DNA of 64,000 nt from an uncultured Eubacteriales bacterium (GCA_934636435.1 CAKUAQ010000003.1:5165-69164); one strand, 5' to 3'; numbered from the stretch's first letter, positions 33,866 through 42,524 are shown. Notes: generated by a model not told the origin, from the letters alone. Translations and numbers: made by a program.

Positions 33866-34426
33866 ATGGATCGAGGTGCGGAGAGCTATCGCCGGTTCCG
33901 GGAGGAGGGCGATGAGCAGGGCTTGGCGGAGATCATCCGGGACTATCAGGACGGGCTGATTCTGTATCTCCATACGCTGGTGGGGAATATGGCTTTGGCG
34001 GAGGAGCTGGCGGAGGATACCTTTGTGCGGCTGGGGACGAAAAAGCCCCGCAACAAGGGCGGCAGCGCCTTCCGCACGTGGCTGTATACCATCGGGCGGC
34101 ACATCGCCGTGGATCACTGGCGGCGGCAATCCCGGCGGCGGGAGACCCCGCTGGAGGAGGCGGTGCAGCAGCCGGGAGAGAGCGCCCAGCCGGAGCAGGC
34201 ATACCTGCAAAATGAGCAAAAGCGGCAGCTGTACACAGCGCTGGCAGCGCTGCCGCCGGACTACCGGCAGATTCTGTGGCTGGTGTATTTTGAAAGTTTT
34301 TCTCTGCGGGCGGCGGCAAGCGTGCTGGGCAAAAGCCCCCACGCCGCCGAAATGTTGGTCTGCCGTGCCCGGTCAGCGCTGAAAAAACAATTGGAGCAGG
34401 AGGGCTTTGTGTATGAAAACCTATGA
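33866..34426 (+). CDS. ECF-type sigma factor
   Basis: A 186-residue ECF factor: region 2 (GNMALAEELAEDTFVRLGTK, then FRTWLYTIGRHIAVDHWRRQ) and region 4 (LAALPPDYRQILWLVYFESF, with AAASVLGKSPHAAEMLVCRA as HTH). Start ATG 33866 after GAGGAGG. The 3' end overlaps the next gene, whose product has an anti-sigma-like layout. Targets are unknown; autoregulation is usual for the family. Confidence 0.9.
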   Translation: MDRGAESYRRFREEGDEQGLAEIIRDYQDGLILYLHTLVGNMALAEELAEDTFVRLGTKKPRNKGGSAFRTWLYTIGRHIAVDHWRRQSRRRETPLEEAVQQPGESAQPEQAYLQNEQKRQLYTALAALPPDYRQILWLVYFESFSLRAAASVLGKSPHAAEMLVCRARSALKKQLEQEGFVYENL

Positions 34427-35342
34427 AGAAATGACCGTCCGGGTGCTGGAGCGGGTGCACACCTATGAGCGGGCGCAGCGGCAAAAGCGCCAGCGGCTGA
34501 CCCGGGGCGCGGCAACGGTGGGCTGCGTATGTCTGGCGGGCGCCGCCGGACTGGGAATCTGGCGCAGCGGGGTGTTCCGCCCCCTGCCGGGGACGGAGAG
34601 CAGCCAGCCGGACACGCCCCAAGGGGAAATGACGGCGCCGGCGGAGGACGCTGTCACCACCGCTCCCGACAGCAGCGGGGAACAAACCACCACCGGCCGG
34701 TGGGCGACAACGAAGGAACCCCAGGACCCGACGGAGAGCAACCAAACCCCGGCAAAGCCGGACGGCAAGATCATCTGGTGTGTGAATGTGGTGACCGGCA
34801 CGGCGGAGCAGGAAAGGCGCTGGGACCCGGCGCAGTGCGTGACGGAGAGCCGCACCGCCGCCGAAACGGCCGCTTATTTTGGACGGGATCTGCGGCAGGC
34901 GCTGGCGGATTTCTGGAAAAAGCAGGCCTATCCCGGGTCGTATACCCTGTGTACGGTCACGCCGATGGAAAACGACGCCTATTCTCCGGTGCGCCGCCGG
35001 GAGGATGGACAGATCGTGGACGACACAGCCACCTATACGGCGGAGATGATGCAGCTGTATGAGGGGGCGGCGTTCTCGGAGCGGTTCACCGTGTCCGTGA
35101 CCGCCAGCCGGATCGCTCCCCCCGCTATCTTTGCTGACCGGCGGCTGTTGAGCAACACCGATGAAGTCAACCAATTTAAGGCTTCGGACGGCGAAGCGTA
35201 TGACGTAAAGGTATACGAAGTCGGCAAGGACAAGGTGGTGGCGGATTTCGCCGTCCACGGCATCTATTATCGGGTGACCGCCGAAGGCGAGGTGAACCAT
35301 GCGGCACTGCGGTGTTTTATCGAGCTGGGGATCGCCGGATAA
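34413..35342 (+). CDS. Membrane protein, probable anti-sigma partner
   Basis: A 309-residue protein: a charged cytoplasmic N-terminus (MKTYEEMTVRVLERVHTYER), one membrane helix near residues 33-52 (GAATVGCVCLAGAAGLGIW), a Pro/Thr-rich linker and an extracytoplasmic domain of unknown fold. ATG at 34413 overlaps the sigma gene by 14 bases and has AGGAGGG upstream. Layout and coupling suggest it holds the sigma factor at the membrane, but no zinc anti-sigma motif is visible, so this is inference. Confidence 0.65.
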   Translation: MKTYEEMTVRVLERVHTYERAQRQKRQRLTRGAATVGCVCLAGAAGLGIWRSGVFRPLPGTESSQPDTPQGEMTAPAEDAVTTAPDSSGEQTTTGRWATTKEPQDPTESNQTPAKPDGKIIWCVNVVTGTAEQERRWDPAQCVTESRTAAETAAYFGRDLRQALADFWKKQAYPGSYTLCTVTPMENDAYSPVRRREDGQIVDDTATYTAEMMQLYEGAAFSERFTVSVTASRIAPPAIFADRRLLSNTDEVNQFKASDGEAYDVKVYEVGKDKVVADFAVHGIYYRVTAEGEVNHAALRCFIELGIAG

Positions 35343-35346
35343 GGCT

Positions 35347-35375
35347 TGCACTGGGCGGGAAACTGTGGTATGATA
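35347..35375 (+). promoter_or_regulatory. Promoter of TetR gene
   Basis: TTGCAC, 17 bases, TATGAT. GATACCTCCT (35373-35382) on the -10 box is repeated inverted as AGGAGGTATC (35405-35414) at the ribosome site. Confidence 0.75.
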
Positions 35376-35417
35376 CCTCCTGTGAGTTGACTTTTTCCGT
35401 TTAAGGAGGTATCTGTC

Positions 35418-35978
35418 GTGCCGAATTTCACGAAAACGGCCATAAAAACGTCCTTTATGAAGCTGCTCAACGAGTATCCCCTGAGCAAGATCAGCGTGCG
35501 CAGCATCGTGGAGGATTGCGGCATCAACCGCAACTCCTTCTATTACCATTATCAGGATATTCCCACTCTCATCGAGGAGATCATCAAGGAGGAGGTGGAC
35601 GGTCTCATCGCCACCTATTCCTCCATCAGCTCTCTGGATCAGTGCGCCGAGCTGGCGTTTCAGTTTGCGCTGCAAAACCGCAAGGCGGTGCAGCATATCT
35701 ACAATTCCGTCAACCGGGATGTGTATGAGCGGTATTCTCTGGCGCTGTGCGAATATGTCATCACCACCTATCTCAACACCGTTTACGGCGAGGTGCCGCC
35801 GGGGGACAAGGAGCGGGAGCTGGCGGTGCGGTTCTTCAAGTGCGAGCTGTTCGGACTGACCATCGACTGGATCGCCGGAGGGATGCGGGACGATGCCACC
35901 GAGGAGATCGGGCGGATCACGGCGCTGTGCCGGGAGATATCGGCGGAGGTATTCCGCAAATCCGCCGCTGCCGAATAA
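35418..35978 (+). CDS. TetR/AcrR family regulator
   Basis: A 186-residue regulator: N-terminal TetR HTH (TSFMKLLNEYPLSKISVRSI, VEDCGINRNSFYYHYQDIPT) and a helical ligand/dimer domain (FQFALQNRKAVQHIYNSVNR). The C-terminus resembles the TetR_C_7/DhaS-like subgroup. GTG 35418 follows AAGGAGGT. It may regulate itself through the inverted repeat around its promoter. The AraC gene downstream is beyond a terminator. Confidence 0.88.
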   Translation: MPNFTKTAIKTSFMKLLNEYPLSKISVRSIVEDCGINRNSFYYHYQDIPTLIEEIIKEEVDGLIATYSSISSLDQCAELAFQFALQNRKAVQHIYNSVNRDVYERYSLALCEYVITTYLNTVYGEVPPGDKERELAVRFFKCELFGLTIDWIAGGMRDDATEEIGRITALCREISAEVFRKSAAAE

Positions 35979-35991
35979 AGGTGGATACAGT

Positions 35992-36030
35992 AAAACGACT
36001 CCCCGGCGGGTTCCCGCCGGGGAGCGTTTT
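35992..36030 (+). terminator. Terminator after TetR gene
   Basis: CTCCCCGGCGGG/CCCGCCGGGGAG stem then CGTTTT. Nearly the same hairpin recurs at 37948-37980. Confidence 0.85.
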
Positions 36031-36178
36031 CGATGTAGGGTGCAGCCGGGCGGGAGGAATCCCCCCGGCGCCCGGAGAAAAGACCCGGCGCTCGGAGATT
36101 TTTGCAAAACCCGGTAGACAATCCTCCTAAAATGCGGTATGCTTACCGTCAGTGAGAGCGGTGAAGGGAGCGAAAGCC

Positions 36179-36934
36179 ATGACACAAGCGGGTGAGACGG
36201 AATTTGCGGTGCTGACCGCCGTAAAGTGGGTGCGGGAGGGACCGTTTGCGGTAGGGATGCACTTCCATCAGTGCTATGAGCTGGTGTATTATATGCTGGA
36301 TGAGGGTGAAACGGTGATTGAGGGGCAAGCCTACCCGCTGGGGGCGGCGGTCTTTGCCCTGATGCCGCCGGGAATGCTGCACGGGGAGACCCACCGGGGG
36401 GATTCCTCCCTTCTGGTCGTGCAGTTTACCAGCCCGGTGCCGCTGCCGCTGACCGTGGGAGTGGATGGCAGCGGGGAGCTGTATCCCGTGCTGAAAACCG
36501 TGCTGCGGGAGCTGCTGGAGCAGCCGGAGGGATACCGGCTGATGCTGTCCGCCAAGCTGCGGGAGCTGGTGGCGCTGCTGCTGCGGTGGCAGCCCAGCTC
36601 TCGCCGGCATATGCATAAGGATTTTCAGTTTGTCATTCAATATCTGGACGAAAACTACCACGAGAAGATCGTGTTTTCGGAATTGGCGCAGCAATTTCAT
36701 TACGGCTATGATCATTTCCACCACTATTTTAAGCAGGTGACCGGGCAATCTCCCCGGGCATATTTGCTGGAGCGGCGGCTGCAAGGAGCCTGCCGGATGC
36801 TGGAAAACCCGGCGGTGAGCTGCACGGAGGTGGCATACCGCTGCGGATTTTTCACGGCGCCCCAATTTTCGGCGGCGTTCCGGCGGCGCTTTGGCGTTGC
36901 CCCAACCGAATACCGAAAAAGCCACTGCGTATAA
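36179..36934 (+). CDS. AraC-family regulator
   Basis: A 251-residue regulator: an N-terminal cupin-like sensor (MHFHQCYELVYYMLDEGETV, ALMPPGMLHGETHRGDSS) and a C-terminal double HTH of AraC type (KIVFSELAQQFHYGYDHFHH and NPAVSCTEVAYRCGFFTAPQ, ending FGVAPTEYRK). ATG 36179 follows GGGAG. It lies 82 bases upstream of the nucleoside hydrolase, which has its own promoter flanked by an inverted repeat, a likely target. Confidence 0.9.
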   Translation: MTQAGETEFAVLTAVKWVREGPFAVGMHFHQCYELVYYMLDEGETVIEGQAYPLGAAVFALMPPGMLHGETHRGDSSLLVVQFTSPVPLPLTVGVDGSGELYPVLKTVLRELLEQPEGYRLMLSAKLRELVALLLRWQPSSRRHMHKDFQFVIQYLDENYHEKIVFSELAQQFHYGYDHFHHYFKQVTGQSPRAYLLERRLQGACRMLENPAVSCTEVAYRCGFFTAPQFSAAFRRRFGVAPTEYRKSHCV

Positions 36935-36940
36935 GAAAGA

Positions 36941-37003
36941 CAGCCGTTGGAGGATAGACACACCCCCGGAGGTACGGTATACTGTCCATACCAACAACGG
37001 CTG
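36941..37003. promoter_or_regulatory. Inverted repeat around nucleoside hydrolase promoter
   Basis: CAGCCGTTG (36941-36949) and its exact complement CAACGGCTG (36995-37003) bracket the promoter TAGACA, 17 bases, TATACT (36955-36983). Possibly binding sites for the adjacent AraC regulator or for looping. Confidence 0.65.
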
Positions 37004-37016
37004 AGGTGAGATAAGT

Positions 37017-37937
37017 ATGACCTATGCACAGTACCGAAAAAATCTGGATGTCCCGACAGAGCCGGTGGACGTAATTCTGGATACAGACGTCTCCAATGAG
37101 ATTGACGACCAGTTTGCCATCGGGTATCTGCTGCGCTGCGGGGAGCGGCTGCGGCCGGTGGGGCTTTGCTCCGCCCCGTTTACGGGGACGCTGGGGATAA
37201 CCGACCCGGCGCAAGGGGCGGATATGACTTGGAGGGCGTTGCGGCAGGTGGTAACGGTGGCGGGACGGGAGGACCTGCTGGAGCGGTGTTATCCCGGCTG
37301 CCGGGCGTATCTGCCGGACGAAAAAACGCCGGTGGAGTCTCCGGCTGCCCGGTTTATGGTGGAGACGGCGCGGCGGTATTCCCCGGAAAAGCCCCTGTAT
37401 CTGGTGGGCATCGGGGTGCTGACCGATATTGCGTCGGCGCTGTTGATGGAGCCCGCCATCGCCGAAAACGTGGTGATCGTGTGGCTGGGCGGTCATGCCC
37501 AGCATCTGCCCCGCACCGATGAGTTCAATATGGTGCAGGATATAGCCGCCGCCCGGGTGGTGGTTGACAGCCCGGCGCCGCTGGTGCAGCTGCCCTGCTT
37601 CGGGGTGGTGGAGCAATTTGTCACCACCCGGTATGAGCTGGAGCATTGGCTGAGCGGGAAAGGGGCGCTGGCGGACTATCTGTGCCGGTTGACGGTGGAT
37701 GAATACCGCAACGAGGCGGTGGAGCGCCCCTGGAGCCGCTCCCTCTGGGATGTGACCGCCGTGGCGTGGCTGATGAATGACGGCAACCGGTTTATGAACG
37801 CCGATATACGCCCCGCGCCGGTGGTGGAATACGATTCCCGCTACGCCTATGATTCCACCCGCAAGCCCATGCGGTATATCACCGCCATCCGACGGGACGC
37901 CTTATTTGCGGATATGTTCCGGCGGCTGGCAGAATAA
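37017..37937 (+). CDS. Nucleoside hydrolase family protein
   Basis: A 306-residue protein of the inosine-uridine nucleoside hydrolase fold. The N-terminal DxDxxxxxDD-type calcium site reads ILDTDVSNEIDDQF (one residue longer than the usual DTDPGIDDA form). Other blocks: LYLVGIGVLTDIASALLMEP and NMVQDIAAARVV. It may cleave a nucleoside or ADP-ribose-like compound; substrate unknown. The unusual calcium-site spacing marks a divergent subgroup. Probably regulated by the AraC protein encoded upstream. Confidence 0.82.
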   Translation: MTYAQYRKNLDVPTEPVDVILDTDVSNEIDDQFAIGYLLRCGERLRPVGLCSAPFTGTLGITDPAQGADMTWRALRQVVTVAGREDLLERCYPGCRAYLPDEKTPVESPAARFMVETARRYSPEKPLYLVGIGVLTDIASALLMEPAIAENVVIVWLGGHAQHLPRTDEFNMVQDIAAARVVVDSPAPLVQLPCFGVVEQFVTTRYELEHWLSGKGALADYLCRLTVDEYRNEAVERPWSRSLWDVTAVAWLMNDGNRFMNADIRPAPVVEYDSRYAYDSTRKPMRYITAIRRDALFADMFRRLAE

Positions 37938-37947
37938 GTCCTGTTTG

Positions 37948-37980
37948 GCTCCCCGGCGGGTTTCCCGCCGGGGAGCGTTC
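37948..37980 (+). terminator. Terminator after nucleoside hydrolase
   Basis: A 13-bp GCTCCCCGGCGGG stem with a TTT loop. Near copy of the hairpin at 35992. Confidence 0.8.
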
Positions 37981-38372
37981 TGCTTTCATCGGGTCGCAGC
38001 GGCGGAGTGGGGATACCTGTCGGCGGAGGATAGCGCTTTTGGGCAATCCGGCGAGCCCTGTCTGCCGTCCGGTCCCCAAAGCCCGTATTGCTGCGGCCGT
38101 CTCTTGAGTTTCCTGTACCCCGAGATGGCCCGCTTACTTGTCGATATACCAAAAGGTGAGACAGCACTGCCCGCAACGGGCAGAGATCTGCCGGAGCCGG
38201 ATCGCTGTCCCCCGATGCCGGTCTTCCTCTGTAAAATGCACAGTGCCTCGCCGCCTTTCTCAAAGCCGGAGCTTTAAGCCGTGCGCTGCTGTAACCGGCA
38301 GACACCGTTTCCGGAATAGTATGCCGTTCTCGGCCTTGTCAACCGGGGACGGCATGGCCTATGGGTCGTCGT
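37981..38372. other. Intergenic region, no gene recognised
   Basis: About 390 bases. A CTGCCCG/CGGGCAG hairpin lies at 38167-38183. A minus-strand TTGACA near 38338 has TACTAT 15 bases on, a possible weak promoter reading left. No ribosome-site-supported frame and no RNA family that I can name. Confidence 0.4.
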
Positions 38373-39365
38373 TCAAGCGGCCGGTTCCAGTGTGATGCCG
38401 GTGTAGTAGTATCGGAGGATCTCATCGTAGGAATATCCCTGTCGCGCCAGATAATCGGCGCCGTATTGGCTCATGCCGACGCCGTGCCCGTAGCCGTGCA
38501 CAGTGAACTGAAAGGTGCCGTCCCGACAGGTATAGGTAAACGCCGCCGAGCGCAGGTTCAGGGCCGTGCGCACGGCCGATCCCCGGACGGTCTGGCCCCC
38601 GACGGTGAGGGTGGCCACCGTTCCGGCGGAGGACAGCACCGGGTCCCGGAGCCATTCCGCCGGGTCCCCCTCCAGCGCGACCTGCGGAAACGCCTGCGTC
38701 AGCGCCGCCTTGACCTCATCGGCCGTCCGTGACACGGCGGTTTCAAACTGAGGGGATAACCGGTCGCCGGGGCTGGCCACCGGCTGCAAATACGGCAGAT
38801 CATTCCCCCAGACCACGGCGGCGGATTCGGTGCTGCCGCAGCTGAGGGCAAAATAGCAGGCGTCAATCCATTCGCCGCCGCAGGTCATATAGCGTCCTGC
38901 CACCGCGTCAACGGCGGCGCACAGCTTTTGATAGTTCGGCTCATACCGGTTGCCCCACCGCTGCCGCAGGGCGGTTTCGTCATACTGTGCCGGGAATTTT
39001 TCGTCCGGTGTGGCGAAATCCGCCCCTTTCAGCGTCGGGTCGGGGTTCTCGCGGTGCAGCTGCCGCTGCCGTCCGTAGTATGTATAGGCGGCTACGACCT
39101 GAGCCTTCAGCGCTTCGGTATGATAGGAGGCGGGCATTTCGAAGGCCAGAGTGCGGATGAGAAACTCCCGCTCGGACAACGAAACCACTTCGCCGCCGGC
39201 GAGCACCCGAAACGACTGCTCGCCCGATGCGGGTGCGGTCGATTCGACCGGAGGGGCAGATTCGGCCGGGGGCGCGGTCGGCGAGGCCGCCCGTGGCAGG
39301 GCGGGCAGGGGAAACAGCAGCAGCAGTACGGCAACGGTCAGAAACAGAGCGGCATATCCTTTCAT
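38373..39365 (-). CDS. SpoIID/LytB-domain protein
   Basis: A 330-residue exported protein: signal/anchor (MKGYAALFLTVAVLLLLFPL), a short Pro/Ala-rich linker, then a SpoIID domain with the family block LAFEMPASYHTEALKAQVVA, whose Glu in EMP is the presumed lytic transglycosylase residue, and the end HGYGHGVGMSQYGADYLARQ. SpoIID cuts glycan strands during engulfment; relatives also act in vegetative cells. No other sporulation gene is in the window. Start at 39365 rather than upstream Met codons, from GGAAGG spacing. Confidence 0.9.
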   Translation of the reverse strand: MKGYAALFLTVAVLLLLFPLPALPRAASPTAPPAESAPPVESTAPASGEQSFRVLAGGEVVSLSEREFLIRTLAFEMPASYHTEALKAQVVAAYTYYGRQRQLHRENPDPTLKGADFATPDEKFPAQYDETALRQRWGNRYEPNYQKLCAAVDAVAGRYMTCGGEWIDACYFALSCGSTESAAVVWGNDLPYLQPVASPGDRLSPQFETAVSRTADEVKAALTQAFPQVALEGDPAEWLRDPVLSSAGTVATLTVGGQTVRGSAVRTALNLRSAAFTYTCRDGTFQFTVHGYGHGVGMSQYGADYLARQGYSYDEILRYYYTGITLEPAA

Positions 39366-39455
39366 GTGGCTCATCCTTCCGGTTATTTCTGTGGGCAGCA
39401 CCGCATAGTACATCCCGTGGCGGCATCGGCGGACGGGTTTTGTGCGGTATTGCCC

Positions 39456-39484
39456 TTGACTTTGAGGGCAAAACGGACTATGAT
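39456..39484 (+). promoter_or_regulatory. Promoter of polytopic membrane protein
   Basis: TTGACT, 17 bases, TATGAT, with about 165 bases of leader. Confidence 0.7.
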
Positions 39485-39650
39485 AAGAGATATTATCCGG
39501 ACAGGACGGCATCGGTCCGCCGTATACGGCGGGCGCGGTCTTCGTTCTGTCGGATCAACGGTACCGGTTGTCCCACTGTGTCAAGCATATGCGGCGGATG
39601 CGGCGAATATGCACGCACGACGGGCGACGGAGGAAAGGCGGCGACAGACC

Positions 39651-40622
39651 GTGCAACGAATGAATATCAGAAAATGGAGCGGTGCCGTGCGCGCGGCGGC
39701 TCTTGTAGGGGGCGGCATGACGGCGGTGACGCTGGTGCTGCGGGTGGCGCTGATGCCCACGCTGCGGGACGACGATACCGGCCGGTTTGCCATGAGCGGC
39801 GTGGTCATCGGCGTGATGCTGGTCACATTGATCGCGCTGGGGATCTTCGGCCTGCTGACCCCTCGCCGGAGGATCGACGTGACCGGCGCGGCGGCGCTCC
39901 CGGTGGCGCTGCTGACCATGGTGGCCGGCGGTGTGCTGGCCGGCGGCTCTCTGTGGGAGATGCTCGACTATTGGATCAGCGGCGTCATGCCGGAGCCGCA
40001 GGCGGCCCAGCTTGCCGGACTGGCCGTGCCGCTGCTATGGCTGTATCTTCTGTGCGGCATCGGCGGCGGCGCGGGGCTGGTGTATTTCGGGCTGCGTATG
40101 GCGGCGGAGGGTGGCACCCGCATCGGCATGAGCGCCGCGCCGCTGCTGTTGCCGGTGCTGTGGATGTGGTTTCGGCTGGCACGGTATGAGATGTCCTATG
40201 CCAGCGCCGTGCGCCTTTCCGAGAGCTTTTACGATTTCGGCATGTTTTTGCTGGAGATGCTGTTCCTGTTCAAGCTGGCGCGGTACGCCTCCGGCATCGG
40301 CAGTGTTAAGCCCGGCCTGCTGGTCTTCTATGCGCTGGGAACGGCGCTGTTTGCCATCACCGGGCCGCTCACCCGTCTGTGTATGTTCCTGCTGGGCGAT
40401 ACGGAGGCGTATCTGGCCAGTCAGTTGGCCGGCGCACCCGATCTGGCCATCGGGATTATGGCGCTGGGCTATGCGCTGGCCTGGGCTTACGGCTCGCCGC
40501 GGCTGCCGGAGTCGGAATCCGGTGTGTCCGGTTCCGGCGAGGATGCGGAAGCGGACGTTGTCGGCGATTCCGATGCCGATTCTCCCGCAGCCGGATCTCC
40601 GGCGGAGGACACCGGGGAGTAA
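39651..40622 (+). CDS. Polytopic membrane protein of unknown function
   Basis: A 323-residue protein with about seven to eight hydrophobic helices (AAALVGGGMTAVTLVLRVAL, SGVVIGVMLVTLIALGIFGL, AALPVALLTMVAGGVLAGGS, LAVPLLWLYLLCGIGGGAGL and more) and an acidic, low-complexity C-terminus rich in Glu/Asp/Ser/Gly (GSGEDAEADVVGDSDADSP). No family recognised. GTG 39651 has AAGGCGG upstream; ATG 39660 is an alternative. Its last 136 bases overlap the end of the convergent gene on the other strand, and the acidic tail is the overlapped part. Confidence 0.65.
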   Translation: MQRMNIRKWSGAVRAAALVGGGMTAVTLVLRVALMPTLRDDDTGRFAMSGVVIGVMLVTLIALGIFGLLTPRRRIDVTGAAALPVALLTMVAGGVLAGGSLWEMLDYWISGVMPEPQAAQLAGLAVPLLWLYLLCGIGGGAGLVYFGLRMAAEGGTRIGMSAAPLLLPVLWMWFRLARYEMSYASAVRLSESFYDFGMFLLEMLFLFKLARYASGIGSVKPGLLVFYALGTALFAITGPLTRLCMFLLGDTEAYLASQLAGAPDLAIGIMALGYALAWAYGSPRLPESESGVSGSGEDAEADVVGDSDADSPAAGSPAEDTGE

Positions 40623-41293
40623 AGCCAGGCAATGAACCCGGTCCATACCGGGGACAGGGTATCCCGCAGCAGCTCGTCCGCCGTGGGGATCACATACGGA
40701 CGGGTGCCCGAGGGGATCTCTTCTGTGCGTCCGATGGAGAAAGCTACCGAATTCCCGCAGAGCGCCAGACTGCCTTTGTGCAGCCGGGCGCTTTCCTGTA
40801 TGAGCCGCAGGGCCTCCTCGGTACCGAAGGGGGCGTCGGCCGTGACGGTGACGGTCAGGCAGTGGGCCTGCTCCTGCATCCGCACCCACAGCGGCCGGTG
40901 CGGCGCCGTGCGGCAGGCTTCCCGCAGCAGCCCCAACAGTCCCAACGAGAGGATACGGGGGTGCAGCATGGCGCTGAAATCAATGGCGGTTTCCTTGGCC
41001 GGAAATACGAACAGCGGCTGTCCCAGTCCGGCGGCCAGCCGCTGAGCGGCGGTGAGCAGATTCTGCATCAGTGGCACGGGATTCCCCCACAGGAGCGGAC
41101 GGTTGCCGCCGCTGCTTTGCAGCACCTCGTCGATCTCCAGCTGCCCCAGCTCCCGCAGCCTGGCATAGTATACCGTTTGCTGCTCCGGTGTTTGCTGCTC
41201 CGGAGACGGCACGGACAGGAAATATGCCGCCAGTTGCTCCCGGCGGCTGCCTTCGGCTTTGGCTTCGGGCTTGGAAGATCGTGGTATGGACAT
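40487..41293 (-). CDS. Hypothetical protein with degenerate kinase-like ATPase fold
   Basis: A 268-residue protein started by ATG 41293 after AAAGGAG. The middle (ILSLGLLGLLREACRTAPHR, then EALRLIQESARLHKGSLALC and GNSVAFSIG) is laid out like a histidine-kinase HATPase_c domain, but the N-box Asn and G-boxes are not evident, so ATP binding is doubtful. No membrane segment. The C-terminal Ser/Glu/Pro-rich tail (ESASESPTTSASASSPEPDT) overlaps the end of the convergent gene. Function unknown. Confidence 0.6.
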   Translation of the reverse strand: MSIPRSSKPEAKAEGSRREQLAAYFLSVPSPEQQTPEQQTVYYARLRELGQLEIDEVLQSSGGNRPLLWGNPVPLMQNLLTAAQRLAAGLGQPLFVFPAKETAIDFSAMLHPRILSLGLLGLLREACRTAPHRPLWVRMQEQAHCLTVTVTADAPFGTEEALRLIQESARLHKGSLALCGNSVAFSIGRTEEIPSGTRPYVIPTADELLRDTLSPVWTGFIAWLYSPVSSAGDPAAGESASESPTTSASASSPEPDTPDSDSGSRGEP

Positions 41294-41400
41294 GATCGAC
41301 TCCTTTTGTTGAATGTGAATACGGCGTTGATCGCCGATTCGTGTGATTTGTACAAAACTCCGAAAGTAGCGATGAATTGGTTAAAAATGTAACAAACATC

Positions 41401-41429
41401 TTGCAATTCCGGGGGATTTGCGGTAAAAT
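41401..41429 (+). promoter_or_regulatory. gapA promoter
   Basis: TTGCAA, 17 bases, TAAAAT, 34 bases before the gapA start. Confidence 0.8.
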
Positions 41430-41463
41430 ACAGACAGACTAAATAAACGGAGGTAATTGTGTT

Positions 41464-42498
41464 ATGGCAGTTAAAGTTGCAATTAACGGTTTCGGCCGGA
41501 TCGGCCGTCTGGCGTTCCGCCAGATGTTCGGTGCCGAGGGCTACGAGGTCGTGGCCATCAACGATCTGACCAGCGCCAAGATGCTGGCTCACCTGCTGAA
41601 GTATGATACGGCTCAGGGCAACTATGTGGCCATGGGTCACACCGTGGATTTCCATGAGGGCGAGGGCGAGGATAACTATATCACCGTCGACGGCAAGAAG
41701 ATCGTGATCTATGCCATCAAGGACGCCAACGAGTGCCCCTGGGGCAAGCTGGGCGTGGATGTGGTGCTGGAGTGCACCGGCTTCTACTGCTCCAAGGATA
41801 AGGCGCAGGCGCACATCAACGCCGGTGCAAAGAAAGTGGTTATTTCCGCTCCCGCCGGTAAGGATCTGCCCACCATCGTGTATAGCGTGAACGAGAAGAC
41901 CCTGACTGCCGAGGACAAGATCATCTCCGCCGCTTCCTGCACCACCAACTGCCTGGCTCCCATGGCCAAGGCTCTGAATGATTACGCTCCCATCGAGAGC
42001 GGCATCATGACCACCGTGCACGCCTACACCGGCGATCAGATGATCCTGGACGGTCCCCAGCGCAAGGGCGACCTGCGCCGCGCCCGTGCCGGTGCCCAGA
42101 ACATCGTCCCCAACACCACCGGTGCGGCTAAGGCCATCGGTCTGGTGATCCCCGAGCTGAACGGCAAGCTGATTGGCTCTGCCCAGCGTGTGCCGGTTCC
42201 CACCGGCTCCACCACCATTCTGGTGGCGGTTGTCAAGGGCAAGGACATCACCGTGGAGGGTATCAATGCGGCGATGAAGGCGGCTGCCTCCGAGTCCTTC
42301 GGCTACAATGAGGATATGATCGTGTCCTCCGATGTCATCGGTATGCGGTACGGCTCCCTGTTCGATGCCACTCAGACCATGGTGGCGAAGATCGACGACG
42401 ACACCTATCAGGTGCAGGTCGTGTCCTGGTACGACAACGAGAACTCCTACACCAGCCAGATGGTTCGTACCATCAAGTACTTCGCTGAGTTGGGTTAA
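41464..42498 (+). CDS. gapA: Glyceraldehyde-3-phosphate dehydrogenase
   Basis: A 344-residue type I GAPDH, glycolytic enzyme of the cytoplasm. NAD site [16 protein letters not shown] at the start, catalytic cysteine in [13 protein letters not shown], and VPVPTGSTT late. The codon usage is the most biased in the window (CTG, GCC, ATC, AAG), as expected for a highly expressed gene. Ribosome site GGAGG. Single gene ending at a strong terminator; pgk is not next to it. Confidence 0.97.
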   Translation: MAVKVAINGFGRIGRLAFRQMFGAEGYEVVAINDLTSAKMLAHLLKYDTAQGNYVAMGHTVDFHEGEGEDNYITVDGKKIVIYAIKDANECPWGKLGVDVVLECTGFYCSKDKAQAHINAGAKKVVISAPAGKDLPTIVYSVNEKTLTAEDKIISAASCTTNCLAPMAKALNDYAPIESGIMTTVHAYTGDQMILDGPQRKGDLRRARAGAQNIVPNTTGAAKAIGLVIPELNGKLIGSAQRVPVPTGSTTILVAVVKGKDITVEGINAAMKAAASESFGYNEDMIVSSDVIGMRYGSLFDATQTMVAKIDDDTYQVQVVSWYDNENSYTSQMVRTIKYFAELG

Positions 42499-42524
42499 GT
42501 CCCGCCAGAGAGCCTTGCAGGATT

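Noticed and set aside
33933..36185. A 750-codon open frame on the minus strand
   Set aside because: Antisense to the ECF sigma, its partner and the TetR gene, all of which have clear domains.
38928..39650. N-terminal extension of the membrane protein starting at 38928
   Set aside because: It would run antisense through the SpoIID gene and across the promoter at 39456-39484.
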